This document shows, piece after piece, positions 58,677 to 59,844 of a stretch of 59,844 nt of DNA (within the stretch, counting starts at the first letter, position 1; each line of letters begins with the position of its first letter). This stretch comes from an uncultured Clostridia bacterium (lineage in GTDB: Bacteria > Bacillota > Clostridia > TANB77 > CAG-508). The DNA is taken from assembly GCA_948530865.1 (NCBI GenBank), contig CAOTKV010000011.1, positions 1-59,844 of the forward strand, written 5' to 3'. A model generated the notes under the pieces. That model did not search any database. It saw nothing but the letters and a program-made list of their open reading frames with translations, and was not told where the DNA came from. Made by a program: the position numbers and the translations under genes.

Positions 58677-58958
58677 ATGTGTAGTTGTAATTGTAATCGT
58701 CGTTGCCCAAATTCAAATACTAATACCAACTCAATTAACTTCTATTCAGATGCTAATGGTGGTTTGGGTATGAATTGCTCTCCATTTCCAATAAATTATT
58801 TATATGGTCACGCTTATACTCCAAATCAAATAATGACAAAAACTTTTGAACCAGCTGTCGGATTAAAAAATGGTACTATGTTCCCGGAGTTAGTCAGTCC
58901 TTATTATCCAGGACAGTCAATAGATTTTATAAATTATTTAAGAAATGGAGGAATGTAG
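58677..58958 (+). CDS. cotJA: Spore coat protein CotJA
   Basis: A 93-residue protein, start ATG at 58677 after AAAGGAGG (a longer reading frame upstream has no site). Cys/Asn-rich N-terminus (MCSCNCNRRCPNSNTNTNS) and a C-terminal half with YTPNQIMTKTFEPAVGLKNG and FPELVSPYYPGQS, the conserved CotJA signature. CotJ proteins are laid down in the inner spore coat. First gene of the cotJABC operon; separated from cotJB by two bases. Confidence 0.9.
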   Translation: MCSCNCNRRCPNSNTNTNSINFYSDANGGLGMNCSPFPINYLYGHAYTPNQIMTKTFEPAVGLKNGTMFPELVSPYYPGQSIDFINYLRNGGM

Positions 58959-58960
58959 AT

Positions 58961-59245
58961 ATGAGTTGTGATAAACCTTGTAATAATCCATGCAATAATC
59001 AAAATAGACACACTTTATTACACGAAATAATGTCATTAAATTTTGCAATAAATGATTTAGTATTATATTTAGATACTCACCCAACAGATACTAGAGCAAT
59101 AAATTTGCATAATGAATATAGTGAAAAAGTAATAGAATTAACAGAAAAATATCAAAGATTATATGGTCCATTAACTGTCAACTTTTCTTCAGAAACTTGG
59201 GATTGGATTGACGAACCATGGCCTTGGGAAAGGGGTGCTTATTAA
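58961..59245 (+). CDS. cotJB: Spore coat protein CotJB
   Basis: A 94-residue protein: LLHEIMSLNFAINDLVLYLD, then TDTRAINLHNEYSEKVIELT, and the end WDWIDEPWPWERGAY, typical of CotJB. Its stop TAA shares one base with the ATG of cotJC, so translation is coupled. Needed with CotJA and CotJC for the coat layer. Confidence 0.92.
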   Translation: MSCDKPCNNPCNNQNRHTLLHEIMSLNFAINDLVLYLDTHPTDTRAINLHNEYSEKVIELTEKYQRLYGPLTVNFSSETWDWIDEPWPWERGAY

Positions 59246-59844
59246 TGTATTATTATGTAAAAAGTTTACAATATCCTATAAATATAAAGCATAGAAATCC
59301 AAAGATGGCTCAAACTATTATTTCTCAATATGGTGGGCCTGATGGAGAACTTGCAGCATCACTTAGATATCTATCTCAAAGATTTGGTATGCCTGATCAA
59401 AAATCAAAAGCAGTATTAAATGATATTGGCACGGAAGAACTTGCACATTTAGAAATGGTAGGTACTTTAGTGCATCAACTTACAGATGGTGCTAGTCCTG
59501 AAGAATTAGAAAAAGCTGGTATGGGACCTTACTATACAGATCATGGTTGGGGTGTATATCCACAGGCTGCTGCTGGATTCCCTTTTACAGCTTCAGCTCT
59601 TGCTGTAAAAGGTGATCCTGTTGCAGATTTAACTGAAGATTTAGCTGCTGAACAAAAAGCTCGTGCAACTTACGAAAAATTAATAGATTTATGCAAAGAC
59701 GACGCAGATGTTGTTGATGTATTAAGATATTTAAGAGAGCGTGAAGTTGTTCACTTCCAAAGATTTGGTGAAGCTTTAAATGGTGTTCAAGAAAAACTAT
59801 ATCAAAGAAATAAATTTTATATGAATAAAAATTGTAATGATTAA
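59245..59844 (+). CDS. cotJC: CotJC, manganese catalase-type spore coat protein
   Basis: A 199-residue protein. Start is the ATG at 59245-59247, overlapping cotJB. LAASLRYLSQRFGMPDQ near 33, GTEELAHLEMVGTLVHQLT near 60 (metal-binding E-x-x-H) and LREREVVHFQRFGEALNG near 168 (E-x-x-x-H-x-x-R) are the dimanganese catalase ligands. CotJC belongs to this family and is part of the spore coat. Complete: stop TAA is the last codon in the window. Confidence 0.94.
   Translation: MYYYVKSLQYPINIKHRNPKMAQTIISQYGGPDGELAASLRYLSQRFGMPDQKSKAVLNDIGTEELAHLEMVGTLVHQLTDGASPEELEKAGMGPYYTDHGWGVYPQAAAGFPFTASALAVKGDPVADLTEDLAAEQKARATYEKLIDLCKDDADVVDVLRYLREREVVHFQRFGEALNGVQEKLYQRNKFYMNKNCND

Noticed and set aside
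1..59844. CRISPR arrays, tRNA or rRNA genes, prophage
   Set aside because: No regularly spaced repeats, no cloverleaf or rRNA-like segments, and no phage structural or integrase genes were recognised on either strand.

Overview
The window is very AT-rich (genes use A/T-ending codons almost throughout) with strong GGAGG-type ribosome binding sites, TTGACA/TATAAT promoters, and a cotJA-cotJB-cotJC spore-coat operon at the right end. That points to an endospore-forming, probably anaerobic member of the Clostridia (Bacillota); seven or so oxygen-sensitive enzymes (four radical SAM proteins, one of them cobalamin-type, plus an iron-sulfur RlmD) fit an anaerobe. The genus cannot be named. All family calls were made by reading motifs; no search was run. 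No stretch longer than 300 bases lacks a gene, and no tRNA, rRNA or CRISPR was seen.

Layout. 1-5790: a tight seven-gene minus-strand operon led by an NrtR-type NUDIX regulator with two matching palindromic operators on its own promoter, followed by a GTP cyclohydrolase II-like protein, a radical SAM enzyme with viperin-like features, a stand-alone TrpF-like isomerase, a phosphoribosyltransferase-like protein, a cyclase-family hydrolase and an APRT-like enzyme. This looks like an uncharacterised nucleotide-derived pathway and is the main candidate for a new system. 5.9-12.7 kb: an SsuABC/NMT1-type importer whose permease is frameshifted, interrupted by a secreted trypsin-like protease, and two stand-alone Spo0A C-terminal-domain proteins. 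13.0-15.7 kb: a small secreted protein and a BlaI/BlaR1-like pair with a non-beta-lactam sensor.

15.7-25.6 kb: MazG-like, kinase, phosphoesterase-methyltransferase and RibD-reductase-like genes, then a translationally coupled set (ATP-grasp ligase, coiled-coil protein, aminocarboxypropyl-transferase-like protein, radical SAM, CoaE-like kinase, B12-type radical SAM) that may build a small molecule. 25.7-34.6 kb: NUDIX, UDG-like, P-loop kinase, GNAT-DUF402, metallo-beta-lactamase-fold, transglutaminase-like, RBBP9-like and RdgB-HD genes. 34.7-39.2 kb: a 137-bp nested inverted-repeat element and two large unknown proteins sharing a C-terminal module. 39.3-46.9 kb: an L,D-transpeptidase, a kinase/radical SAM/MBL operon, a racemase, and a GNAT fused to an adenylosuccinate-synthetase homologue whose catalytic Asp is Ser, as recalled for phage PurZ.

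47.0-51.9 kb: more acetyltransferase, NUDIX, methyltransferase, flavin-reductase and PRTase genes, including a GNAT behind a candidate attenuator. 52.1-59.8 kb: housekeeping and sporulation genes (rlmD, rnr, secG, a PHP protein, a zeta-type toxin with its small partner, cotJABC).

The recurring theme is nucleotide handling: four NUDIX/MazG-type proteins, an RdgB-HD fusion, three or four PRTase-fold proteins, a GCHII-like, a PurA-like and a RibD-like protein, plus several small P-loop kinases. A handful of short, single-gene units (5947-6960, 12961-13421, 25717-25908, 39307-40710, 43785-44003, 47076-47468) have visibly richer base composition and look acquired.
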